Translations under genes and position numbers: made by a program
Notes under the pieces: generated by a model
The model's input: the letters and a program-made list of their open reading frames with translations, nothing else
What the model was told of the DNA's origin: nothing
Databases searched by the model: none
Part shown: positions 27,193-35,242 of the stretch, piece by piece
Numbering within the stretch: position 1 is the first letter of the stretch
How the letters are laid out: each line of letters opens with the position of its first letter
From: Chitinophaga varians
Lineage (GTDB): Bacteria; Bacteroidota; Bacteroidia; Chitinophagales; Chitinophagaceae
Assembly (NCBI RefSeq): GCF_012641275.1
Contig: NZ_JABAIA010000001.1
Coordinates: 2,294,001-2,358,000, forward strand
DNA: 64,000 nt
Direction of reading: 5' to 3'

Positions 27193-28608
27193 TTAAAGCA
27201 CGGTCCAACCATCCGCCCAAGTGGTTTGCCCCGTGGGGAAAGCACCTACAAGACGGGCAGGTGACAACACCTGTGGAATATAGTTACGGATGATACGCGT
27301 TGCAGAAAATGGAGCACCAAGTTTTATATTCATGTTCGGATCAGCATTAACATAACCTCTGTTGGTTACTCCCAGCGGAGTAAATGCCCCAAAGGAAGCA
27401 TAATTAATTTCCGTAGCATATGGGTATACGTACGCATGTACATAGTTGCTCGTCAGTGTTGAAGTCCCGTTCGTATATTTGGTTTGGGAGTTATCACCAG
27501 CAGCAGGTCTCTGCCTGTCCAGAGAAATTCCGTACCAATACCCTATAAAAATGCTGTTGTTAATGGTAAACTCGGCATTTCTTCTTATATGGGCGGCACG
27601 TCCGTATTTACCGGTTCCGGAAGGCAGCCCGTTCGTGATGCCGGCGGCAGTGGCGTCACGCTGGCCAATAATAGTAACATAGTTCAATATAGGGTGGGTA
27701 TAAGGAGTTATCGCATCTCCATTGTAGTTGTTGTCACATTCAAAGCCATTCGACTGGCTTTTGTCGGCACGGCTGGGGTCAGATATTCCAAGTGCATAAG
27801 TAATTGTACCGGTATAACCATCAGAAATATCGAACATATCGTCCAGTGGATCAATGGCCAACAGATGAGATGCATTGAAGGTGCCTCCGGAAATCCCAAA
27901 AGCATCCGTCCTGGATTTGTATACCTCGATAAAATCCAGCGTTGTACCATTGCCAACCCCAGCTAATGTCAGACCACTCAGAGAATTATCGGGAGATAAT
28001 TCGTAACCGGCGTATTCTATTCTTACATATCGCAGAATACCGCTATTATCATTCGGAACATTGTTGGAAGGACCTCCATAGCTAATGTCTGCCATAGGAA
28101 CACCCCCAATACCAGGCAAAGACACCGCCGAAAGGTGATTGCTGGTAGCCCGGCCTATTATAGCCACTCCCGCCCAGTCTCCCGACTTAGGTGCAACATC
28201 GCCCGAAGTAAAAATAATCGGATCTGCTGCCGTACCGTCCGCAATCAGTTTTGAACCTTTGGTAACGATCAATCCTCCTCCCGGCGTGCCAGGATTAGTG
28301 GCCTCTGGCGGGATCCCCTTAACACCTTTGACAACGGTTCCCGGTTCGATAGTCATCACCGCATTATTGGCCACATATACAAGTCCATCCAAATTGTAAA
28401 CCTTACAGCTTTTCAGGACAATATTGGAAGTAATCACCCCTTTTATGGTACTGTCCCCACAGGTACCGGAAACACCGGATGGACCGCCGGCTACTACTAC
28501 ACGGTCCTGCCTGGATACGTTGCTTTCCTTCTTACAGGATGTTCCCGCCATTAAGCTCAATAGCGCTGCAACGGACACAAAGGTCATTGGTAAAAACTTC
28601 TTTTTCAT
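27193..28608 (-). CDS. beta-helix surface lipoprotein, tandem copy 1
   Basis: A 471-residue lipoprotein, same length and domain plan as the next gene in the operon (signal ending GTSC; YVANNAVMTIEPGTVVKG; GGLIVTKGSKLIADGT; DWAGVAIIGRATSN; NGFECDNNYNGD). By eye the two are about two-thirds identical, with the C-terminal quarter and the loops varying most. In place of the FEFFGGTV turn it has FGISGGTF. It starts 19 bp after the TonB receptor gene, so receptor and lipoprotein are co-transcribed. Ligand unknown. Confidence 0.82.
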   Translation of the reverse strand: MKKKFLPMTFVSVAALLSLMAGTSCKKESNVSRQDRVVVAGGPSGVSGTCGDSTIKGVITSNIVLKSCKVYNLDGLVYVANNAVMTIEPGTVVKGVKGIPPEATNPGTPGGGLIVTKGSKLIADGTAADPIIFTSGDVAPKSGDWAGVAIIGRATSNHLSAVSLPGIGGVPMADISYGGPSNNVPNDNSGILRYVRIEYAGYELSPDNSLSGLTLAGVGNGTTLDFIEVYKSRTDAFGISGGTFNASHLLAIDPLDDMFDISDGYTGTITYALGISDPSRADKSQSNGFECDNNYNGDAITPYTHPILNYVTIIGQRDATAAGITNGLPSGTGKYGRAAHIRRNAEFTINNSIFIGYWYGISLDRQRPAAGDNSQTKYTNGTSTLTSNYVHAYVYPYATEINYASFGAFTPLGVTNRGYVNADPNMNIKLGAPFSATRIIRNYIPQVLSPARLVGAFPTGQTTWADGWTVL

Positions 28609-28627
28609 CGGATTCTACGTTTAAATA

Positions 28628-31600
28628 TTAAAACTTGTACGTAAACGTTGCACTGTAAGTCCGGCCAGGCATGGATTTGAAATTAATCAGATCATTTCCT
28701 TCGCTATATTTCATATCAGATTTACTTGGTGCCTTTCCTCCCTTAATAGCATTGGATTCTTCCGCAGAAAACTGATTCCGGTAAATCACCGAATAACTAT
28801 TAAGCAGGTTTCCCAAGTTCAGCTTCAGCTCTGCCCGCTGCTTCAGGAAACGGAAACCAATCTGCGCGTCCAGCGACTGCAAAGGGCGCTCCATCAGGGA
28901 ATAGGCATAGGTAAGGTTCGGCAGGAAAACACGATTGGTAACAGAATTATAAGCCAGACTTACTGATACCGGGTTCATGTCGTAGTAAATCCCGGCGTTT
29001 AACATAAAATTGCTGGCTCCCATTTGAGGACGCTTTTCTTCTTCCCCTACCGTTTCCTTTATCATCACCTTCATCGGATTGGCAGGATCAAAAAGGCCTG
29101 TATTCAACGTCATCCGCTTAACAGTCGCATCCAGATAAGTGAAGTTGCCATACAGCGTTATATTACGCAGCACCGGCACCCGGGTAAAAGCAAGCGACTT
29201 TCTCACCTCCAGTTCCACACCATAATTCTTCGCCGACTTACTGTTATTCAACTCAAAACTGTTAAGCAAATCCTTCTGGTAAATCTCCATTGGGTAAGCA
29301 AGGTCCTTATAGAAAAAAGATGCCGAAAGCACTTCACCAGGGCCAGGATACCACTCATACCGGAAGTCGAGATGTTTAATAGTCGTCGACCTTAACAACC
29401 CAGAACCATACTCACCACCTAATTCAAAATCATACTCCTGGAAAATAGACAGCTCGCGCAGGTCCGGACGGATAATACTTTCTGAATAAGCTAGCCGCAG
29501 GTTCATGGACGGTGTAAGCGAGTAAGTAAGATTGGCGGAAGGGAAAAAACGCCAATTAGGTTCTCTGCTCAGCAAATCTGAATAATCATATTCTTTACCT
29601 GGTTCACGTTTGTACTTCCGGAAAATAGAGTCAATATTGTCATTTACTTTGTTCAGGTTATAATACTCCGCTCTCAATCCCCACACTAATCTCCATTTCT
29701 CACCGATCCTGTTGTCGAACATGGCGAACAAAGCATGCAAAGAAGCTGACCGGCGCTTGAAGTTGTCGCCAAATGTGCTCATGTCCACCCGCACATTGTT
29801 CTCTGGTGTGAATGCCTTAGTCAGGGGGAAATAATTGGCGTCCTTATTATCGAATTTTGACATGGTGTTAAGCACAAAGAACAACCTGTCTTTACTCCAT
29901 CCGGCATAACCGCCTTTAAAAGTATTATCAAACTTTACGTTGCCGGCATCGAACTTAAAGGGAACAGATATCGCGACATCCCAGTTATAGTTGTTTTCCA
30001 GGGCACGGCTCCACCATCTCAGAGCGCCTTCCGAAAAATTGCTGCTAACGGTAGAAATGTTGTACTCATTTTTGTCTGCGCCATCCGCCTGCTTGTAGTC
30101 AGCCAGCATCATGTGATTGTCTGGTTTCTGCCGGTCCAGTTTCAGGTAACTGCCGCTCCATTTCAAACGAACACCGTTGCGGCCGATGGCATGTTCTCCT
30201 CTCAGCTGGTTTTGCCACAAAGACGTTTGCATAGCAAGATCAAACAATCCCAACGTATTGTCAGAACCAAACTTTCCGTTCTGGCCTGTACCGAATATCA
30301 GTTGCTGGTCCAGCGTTCGCAGATAGAGTGATTGAAAACCTATCCGGCTTTTTTCATTCCGATAGCCGATACCCAGCATGCCTCCCAGATTGGTGACAAA
30401 GCCATAACGCTGCCCTTTGAACAATAAATCACGCTGCCCCTGATTACCCTCCACTTCTGCAAAACCTTCCCTTCCCAGCACAATATCCTGTGTAGATAAT
30501 GTATTGCGATAACTGGCAGCGGCCACCAGTCCCCATTGCTGGCCGGCATTACCGCGCAGCACATGACCAAATGATGCCTGAAAGTTGGGAGATACCGGTG
30601 CTTTAAATTTTGTTACCGCCCAGTTGTTGTTAAACAAAGCCGCGTTTTTCCCTTCTTTATTATAATAATCAACCGCATCAAATCTGTCCTTCCAGTCCAG
30701 TGTGCCAAACAGATAACGGTGTTTCGCCGCACTGCCACGATACTCGCTGCCACTCAATGGCAGGGACAAAAAATCCTTTCCTGTTGTCTTATCATTATAA
30801 CTGCCGCCAACAGACAGGTTCAGAAAATTTTCAGCAGGAATGTCCAGTGTATTCACTTCTACCAGGCCACCCCCAAATTCCGCGCTGCGGTCAGGTGTGA
30901 TGGTCTTTATCACCGTAATATTTTCCACTATATTGGAAGGAATAATATCAAAGCTGAAATTCTTTCTGTTCAGCTCTGTGCTGGGCATGATCTGCCCGTT
31001 CAGCACTGCCTGGTTATAACGTTCACTCAGCCCGCGCACCACCACGTATTTATTGTCCATAGTAGCCAGACCGCTCACTCTCTTTAATACCTCACCAATA
31101 TTTTTATCCGGTGTACGCGCAATTTGTTCTGCACTGATACCATCGGTAATAGCGGCGTTATTCTTTTGCAGCGCATACAGACCTTCGATAGAAGCCTTGC
31201 GGTAGTTACCGGTCACGGTCACTTCTTTCAGGCGGGAACCGCTGTTTTTCAGCACTACGTTCAGCGGAATAATGTCTTTTTCTTTTACAGCGATATCTGT
31301 CACTTTCCTGGTCTCATAGGAAACAAAGCTGAAGCTAAGGCTGTACGTACCAGGATTCAACACCAGCTCATAACTGCCATCTACAGCCGTGATGGTGCCT
31401 TGCCCGCCCTGCGCTGCTACTGTAACGCCCGGCAGCGGTTCATTTTTAGCATCCACCACTTTCCCGCGGATGCGGCCATTGGTCTGTACTGCCGGTGTAA
31501 CCACACTGCCTTTGCGCAGTGCTATCACATGATTTCCGGTCAGTTCCACGTCCAGTGGCGTATGTTGATCGATATAGCTCAATACTTCTCCCAGCGGCGT

Positions 31601-31864
31601 ACCCGGAAACCGTGCTTCACTAACGGTGCACTGTTGTAGATACTCCGGATCATAAATAAAGGTATAAGGTGTTTGTTGTTGCAACGCTTTCACAACAGCG
31701 GCAGCATTGGTTTTGCCCAGCTGCAATTGTACCTTGTCGGTAAGGGACTTGTAAGCCTGTGCTAATATCAGCATAGGCGATAGTGGAACGAAAAAAAACA
31801 ACAGGATCATCACACGACATGACATACTTTCCCCTGTACAAAATCTGTAGGTAGATTTTTGCAT
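28628..31864 (-). CDS. TonB-dependent receptor with STN signalling domain
   Basis: A 1078-residue outer-membrane transducer. After a signal sequence (cleavage near ILAQA, about residue 36) comes a secretin/TonB short N-terminal (STN) domain (about 45-120), a carboxypeptidase-like beta-sandwich (about 130-215: GRIRGKVVDAKNEPLPGVTV), a plug (about 240-350, with YVVVRGLSERYNQAVLNG) and a 22-strand barrel ending in aromatic YSATFTYKF. STN domains bind FecR anti-sigma proteins to signal ligand arrival; a fecR gene lies 33 bp upstream. It lacks a SusD partner and instead is followed by beta-helix lipoproteins. Confidence 0.92.
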   Translation of the reverse strand: MQKSTYRFCTGESMSCRVMILLFFFVPLSPMLILAQAYKSLTDKVQLQLGKTNAAAVVKALQQQTPYTFIYDPEYLQQCTVSEARFPGTPLGEVLSYIDQHTPLDVELTGNHVIALRKGSVVTPAVQTNGRIRGKVVDAKNEPLPGVTVAAQGGQGTITAVDGSYELVLNPGTYSLSFSFVSYETRKVTDIAVKEKDIIPLNVVLKNSGSRLKEVTVTGNYRKASIEGLYALQKNNAAITDGISAEQIARTPDKNIGEVLKRVSGLATMDNKYVVVRGLSERYNQAVLNGQIMPSTELNRKNFSFDIIPSNIVENITVIKTITPDRSAEFGGGLVEVNTLDIPAENFLNLSVGGSYNDKTTGKDFLSLPLSGSEYRGSAAKHRYLFGTLDWKDRFDAVDYYNKEGKNAALFNNNWAVTKFKAPVSPNFQASFGHVLRGNAGQQWGLVAAASYRNTLSTQDIVLGREGFAEVEGNQGQRDLLFKGQRYGFVTNLGGMLGIGYRNEKSRIGFQSLYLRTLDQQLIFGTGQNGKFGSDNTLGLFDLAMQTSLWQNQLRGEHAIGRNGVRLKWSGSYLKLDRQKPDNHMMLADYKQADGADKNEYNISTVSSNFSEGALRWWSRALENNYNWDVAISVPFKFDAGNVKFDNTFKGGYAGWSKDRLFFVLNTMSKFDNKDANYFPLTKAFTPENNVRVDMSTFGDNFKRRSASLHALFAMFDNRIGEKWRLVWGLRAEYYNLNKVNDNIDSIFRKYKREPGKEYDYSDLLSREPNWRFFPSANLTYSLTPSMNLRLAYSESIIRPDLRELSIFQEYDFELGGEYGSGLLRSTTIKHLDFRYEWYPGPGEVLSASFFYKDLAYPMEIYQKDLLNSFELNNSKSAKNYGVELEVRKSLAFTRVPVLRNITLYGNFTYLDATVKRMTLNTGLFDPANPMKVMIKETVGEEEKRPQMGASNFMLNAGIYYDMNPVSVSLAYNSVTNRVFLPNLTYAYSLMERPLQSLDAQIGFRFLKQRAELKLNLGNLLNSYSVIYRNQFSAEESNAIKGGKAPSKSDMKYSEGNDLINFKSMPGRTYSATFTYKF

Positions 31865-31897
31865 AATGTATTCTTTATTTTAAATGGATGTAGTTAG

Positions 31898-32812
31898 CTA
31901 CTTACTCTGTGTTTGGTATGTGGTGTCGTTAATCCGTACGAATGAGATATCATGTACATAACCTAATGTGGATAGTATTTTTTCCAAAGACATATCCCGG
32001 CTGAATTCACCTGAAATTTTCTTTTTGCCCAACGACGGATCGTCCAGAACAATCCTGCATCCATAGCGCTGTTGTAACCGGGCCAATGCATCTGCCAGTT
32101 GGGTGTGGTTAAAATAAATTTTCCCTTTTTTCCAGTCCAGCACATCGCTCTTCTCGAAGTTTGTCAGCTGGGGCTGTCTGCCATCTGTATAGTTCAACAT
32201 CTGACCGGGCAACAATACTTCGTTGAATGCATCTGGTTTGCTCACTGCCACCTTCCCTTCCAACAGGCTGATCTGAATACTGCCATCGGCCATATTGGAA
32301 GTGGCAATGTTAAATACCGTACCAAGTACAGTGGTGGTCAGGCGGCCGGTATGCACCAGAAAAGGCCGCTGCTCGTCTTGGGTTACCTTGAAATAAGCTT
32401 CACCATGCAGCCATAACTCCCTCGATTCCTTGTTATACCTGTTCTGATAAATGATAGACGAATGTGTATTGAGCCAGACTTCACTGCCATCCTCCATGGT
32501 GAACAATTGTATGTTGTCGCTGGTATTATGCAGGGTGTCCCATTTCACGGCAACAGGGCGCGCGCCGGTACGGTGCTGCCAGAAAAAGGCGATGGAAACA
32601 ATGATACCGATCACGGCTGCCGCAGCGGCACCATACCAGAACGGGTGTACACGGGGTTTCATCACAACAGGCGCATTGGCTTCCTCCCATTTCCCCATCA
32701 TAAACTCGTCCAGCAGCATCGTGTCTGCCGAAGCAAGCCAGTTTTCAACTGCGGCTGCTTCCTGTGTTGTGCATTGCCCTTTAAAATACTTGTCCAGTAA
32801 CTGTTTATCCAT
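31898..32812 (-). CDS. FecR-family anti-sigma / signal transducer
   Basis: A 304-residue single-pass membrane protein. The cytoplasmic N-terminus (about 1-60, with FKGQCTTQEAAAVENWL) would bind a sigma factor, one membrane helix spans about 61-80, and the periplasmic FecR domain (LFTMEDGSEVWLNTHSSI, ELWLHGEAYFKVTQDE, VLGTVFNIATS) is followed by a DUF4974-like C-terminal region (ISGEFSRDMSLEKILSTLG). It should relay signals from the STN receptor encoded next to it. Unusually no sigma factor gene lies directly upstream. Confidence 0.92.
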   Translation of the reverse strand: MDKQLLDKYFKGQCTTQEAAAVENWLASADTMLLDEFMMGKWEEANAPVVMKPRVHPFWYGAAAAAVIGIIVSIAFFWQHRTGARPVAVKWDTLHNTSDNIQLFTMEDGSEVWLNTHSSIIYQNRYNKESRELWLHGEAYFKVTQDEQRPFLVHTGRLTTTVLGTVFNIATSNMADGSIQISLLEGKVAVSKPDAFNEVLLPGQMLNYTDGRQPQLTNFEKSDVLDWKKGKIYFNHTQLADALARLQQRYGCRIVLDDPSLGKKKISGEFSRDMSLEKILSTLGYVHDISFVRINDTTYQTQSK

Positions 32813-32914
32813 AATCCCGGTCCCTGCTCAGGGTATTTACACAGAGAGTACGTCCGGGAAATAAGATGTTCCTAGTCTGTTTTGCAGGTTAACAATTTGG
32901 TAATATAAGCACAC

Positions 32915-32944
32915 AAAAAAGCCCGGGACATCGCTGTTCCGGGC
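32915..32944 (-). terminator. terminator after the carboxypeptidase-like-domain gene
   Basis: A 9-bp stem with one wobble pair (32944-32936 with 32929-32921) is followed on the minus strand by six T. It lies 29 bp after the stop at 32973 and separates that gene from fecR. Confidence 0.75.
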
Positions 32945-32972
32945 CTTTATTTTTATACAGGAAGATGATTGT

Positions 32973-33698
32973 CTATTGTTTGTTGGCTTTTGCTTTTTGA
33001 TAGTCTTCAAACGACTGCTTAATAAACAACAGCAGATCATATTCGGAAGCATCATTCAAAAACTGATAGCCGGGACGGTATTTATGCATAAAAGAATCAA
33101 GTTCCGGCGACTGCAGCTTGGTCATCTTTGCCACCAGCTCAGGGGAGTAACGGTAATCTATATACTTTTCCTTCTCCCAGTATACCAACTGTTCACGGAA
33201 CTGTTCCTTCCGCTTGCGTGTTTTGCTGGGCACGAGGTAAGTCAATGCTGTAATCGGATTGGCTGGCAACGTTTTTAACACGTCCATGGCCCCCGGCTTC
33301 TTGTAATTGAAATAACGGCCGTATTCCTGCCGCATGGCCAGGGAGTCCTTGGTGTGGTTGATCCCTTTTACGTTCACTCCCTGCAGCTCAAACAGCCGTC
33401 TCTGCAAATAAACGTCCTGTGTGGTGGACATTCCCGGTGTTACGATCTGGCGCTGGGCATAGCTCAGCATGGAGAACTCCAGGGTATCGCCCGGCAAAGC
33501 CTCTATATAATAACGTCCACTCTCACTACTGAGAGTACCCGTCATCGTTCTCTTGTTAACGATGGAAACAAATGGCAATCCCGTTTTGGTCTCCTGGTCA
33601 GCCACCATACCAGACAATCTTACCTGGGCAGATGTATGCTGTTGGCATATGAAAAAGAAGAAAAACAGTGCTCCGATATATGCTAAAAAACGAATCAT
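32973..33698 (-). CDS. carboxypeptidase-like regulatory-domain exported protein
   Basis: A 241-residue exported protein. A signal peptide ends near TSAQ (about residue 24). Residues 28-110 form a carboxypeptidase-D regulatory-like beta-sandwich (LSGMVADQETKTGLPFVSIV), as found at the N-terminus of TonB receptors but here free-standing. The C-terminal half is basic and helical (PSKTRKRKEQFREQLVYWEKEKY). Its role is unknown. A terminator separates it from fecR, so it is its own unit. Confidence 0.8.
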   Translation of the reverse strand: MIRFLAYIGALFFFFFICQQHTSAQVRLSGMVADQETKTGLPFVSIVNKRTMTGTLSSESGRYYIEALPGDTLEFSMLSYAQRQIVTPGMSTTQDVYLQRRLFELQGVNVKGINHTKDSLAMRQEYGRYFNYKKPGAMDVLKTLPANPITALTYLVPSKTRKRKEQFREQLVYWEKEKYIDYRYSPELVAKMTKLQSPELDSFMHKYRPGYQFLNDASEYDLLLFIKQSFEDYQKAKANKQ

Positions 33699-33715
33699 TG
33701 GACGTACTAATCTGT

Positions 33716-33723
33716 CAAATTTA
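33716..33723 (-). promoter_or_regulatory. candidate -7 element
   Basis: On the minus strand TAAATTTG (33723-33716) matches TAnnTTTG, 17 bp before the start at 33698. The expected TTG about 18 bases upstream is replaced by TTT, so this is a partial match. Confidence 0.4.
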
Positions 33724-33838
33724 ACGTTCCACCCGCAAATGAAAAGTTAAAAAAGCGGGCATGCGACAGTGCTCGGCCGCAAAAATATTAATTATCAAGC
33801 TTATAAATAGCTTATTTTTACTTCAATTCACCATTATC

Positions 33839-34768
33839 ATGCCACAGAAGATCATTTTTGCGACACAGCACTATCAATATCTGAAAGACCGTATCCTGTC
33901 AATGCCAGATGCTCCCTGGGAAAACGGAGAACTCGAAATCCGCGATTTTCCGGACGGAGAACATTATCACCGCATCGTCAGCGAAATCAGCAACAAAGAG
34001 GTGGTCCTCATAGGCGGCACCATCGACGATAAGGCAACACTCGAATTGTACGACCTGGCCAGCGGCTGCATACAACTGGGCGCCCACTCCCTGACCATAG
34101 TCATCCCTTTCTTCGGATATTCTACCATGGAAAGGGCAGTCAAATATGGTGAAATCGTTAAAGCCAAAACAAGGGCCGTACTTTTCTCTTCCCTTCCCAA
34201 TACCTCACGGGGCAACCGCGTCATGCTGATAGACCTGCATGTGGACGGTATCACCTGGTATTTTGAAAATGATATCCGCCCCGTTCATCTTTACGCGAAA
34301 GACTTTGTAAGGGAAGCCGCCCTGGAACTGGCTGGCGGCCAACCGTTTGTACTGGCCAGCACAGATGCCGGCAGGGCAAAATGGGTGGAGTCGCTGGCCA
34401 ACGACTTTCACGTGCAGGCAGCATTTGTCTTCAAACGTCGTATATCCGGCGAAGAAACCGCTATCACTGCTATCAGCGCCGATGTGAAAGATAAAATTGT
34501 GATCATTTATGATGACATGATCCGCACCGGCGGCTCCCTGCTCCACGCCGCAGAAGCCTACCGCGATGCCGGCGCACGCGATATCTATGTCATTACCACA
34601 CACGGCATCTTCGCAGGCAACGGATTCCAGAAAATCAAAGACAGTGGCATCATCAAAGGCATCGTCTGTACCGACACACATCCCAACGCACTGCTTATCC
34701 AGGATGAGTTTCTCCAGGTCAAATCCGTCGCCCAACTTATCGTGAACGCCATCAACGCCAAAAGCTAA
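33839..34768 (+). CDS. divergent ribose-phosphate pyrophosphokinase family protein
   Basis: A 309-residue protein of the PRPP synthetase family (two phosphoribosyltransferase-like folds). I use the ATG at 33839 because the conserved part begins MPQKIIFATQHY. The PRPP loop is VIIYDDMIRTGGSLL, and RDFPDGEHYHRI resembles the substrate-binding region. It departs from housekeeping Prs: the first-domain loop reads FFGYSTMERAVKYGEIVKAK, lacking the usual RQDRK-type catalytic flap. It may be a second, specialised Prs-like enzyme. A terminator follows. Confidence 0.8.
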   Translation: MPQKIIFATQHYQYLKDRILSMPDAPWENGELEIRDFPDGEHYHRIVSEISNKEVVLIGGTIDDKATLELYDLASGCIQLGAHSLTIVIPFFGYSTMERAVKYGEIVKAKTRAVLFSSLPNTSRGNRVMLIDLHVDGITWYFENDIRPVHLYAKDFVREAALELAGGQPFVLASTDAGRAKWVESLANDFHVQAAFVFKRRISGEETAITAISADVKDKIVIIYDDMIRTGGSLLHAAEAYRDAGARDIYVITTHGIFAGNGFQKIKDSGIIKGIVCTDTHPNALLIQDEFLQVKSVAQLIVNAINAKS

Positions 34769-34799
34769 ACATCGTAAATCAGCCCTCATACTTATTTTC

Positions 34800-34829
34800 A
34801 GCCTGCCGCTTGGCAGGCTATTTGTTTTA
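34800..34829 (+). terminator. terminator after the PRPP synthetase-like gene
   Basis: An 8-bp stem (34800-34807 with 34812-34819), a 4-base loop GCTT and a T-rich tail lie 32 bp after the stop codon. Confidence 0.7.
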
Positions 34830-34911
34830 CCCCCCAAGAGTGAGGACGACTGTAGCATATGCTCCCTGACCGCATGATAGCTTTGTGTCACACATAACCG
34901 AAAAAGACTGA

Positions 34912-35127
34912 ATGCTGGATTTTCGTATAATCGACCACGATAGTTGCAACTATCGGGTTTACAGAAACAACAGCAGTGAACAAGGGGTTCGGAATGCTAA
35001 CGATGCACGCGCGCAGCATGGCAACGGGATGTTATCGGCAACCGGCTGCGAAATCTGTGGAGAAGAGTTTACAGCAGTGGGCATTCCACACTACGAAATG
35101 AGGAAAAACCTGATAAAATCAATTTAA
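34912..35127 (+). CDS. possible small CxxC protein
   Basis: A 71-codon frame of unknown family. Support is indirect: a TAnnTTTG-type element (TAGCTTTG, 34878-34885) lies 26 bp before the ATG, the product has a Cys-x-x-Cys pair (GCEICGEEF, about residues 45-53), and a 6-bp hairpin (35126-35131 with 35141-35146) starts at the stop codon. No -33 element is visible and the amino-acid mix is unremarkable, so it may be chance. The rest of the 34.83-35.24 kb interval holds only the leader of the SusC-like gene. Confidence 0.33.
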   Translation: MLDFRIIDHDSCNYRVYRNNSSEQGVRNANDARAQHGNGMLSATGCEICGEEFTAVGIPHYEMRKNLIKSI

Positions 35128-35242
35128 GCCCATTGTAAAAGGGCTTTCGATTGTATTGTTATTTGATATGTATTGTCCAGATAACAATAAGCAGTCTGCA
35201 AGAGCTGCACAAAAAATTTGTAACCAAATCAAGCACTATACA

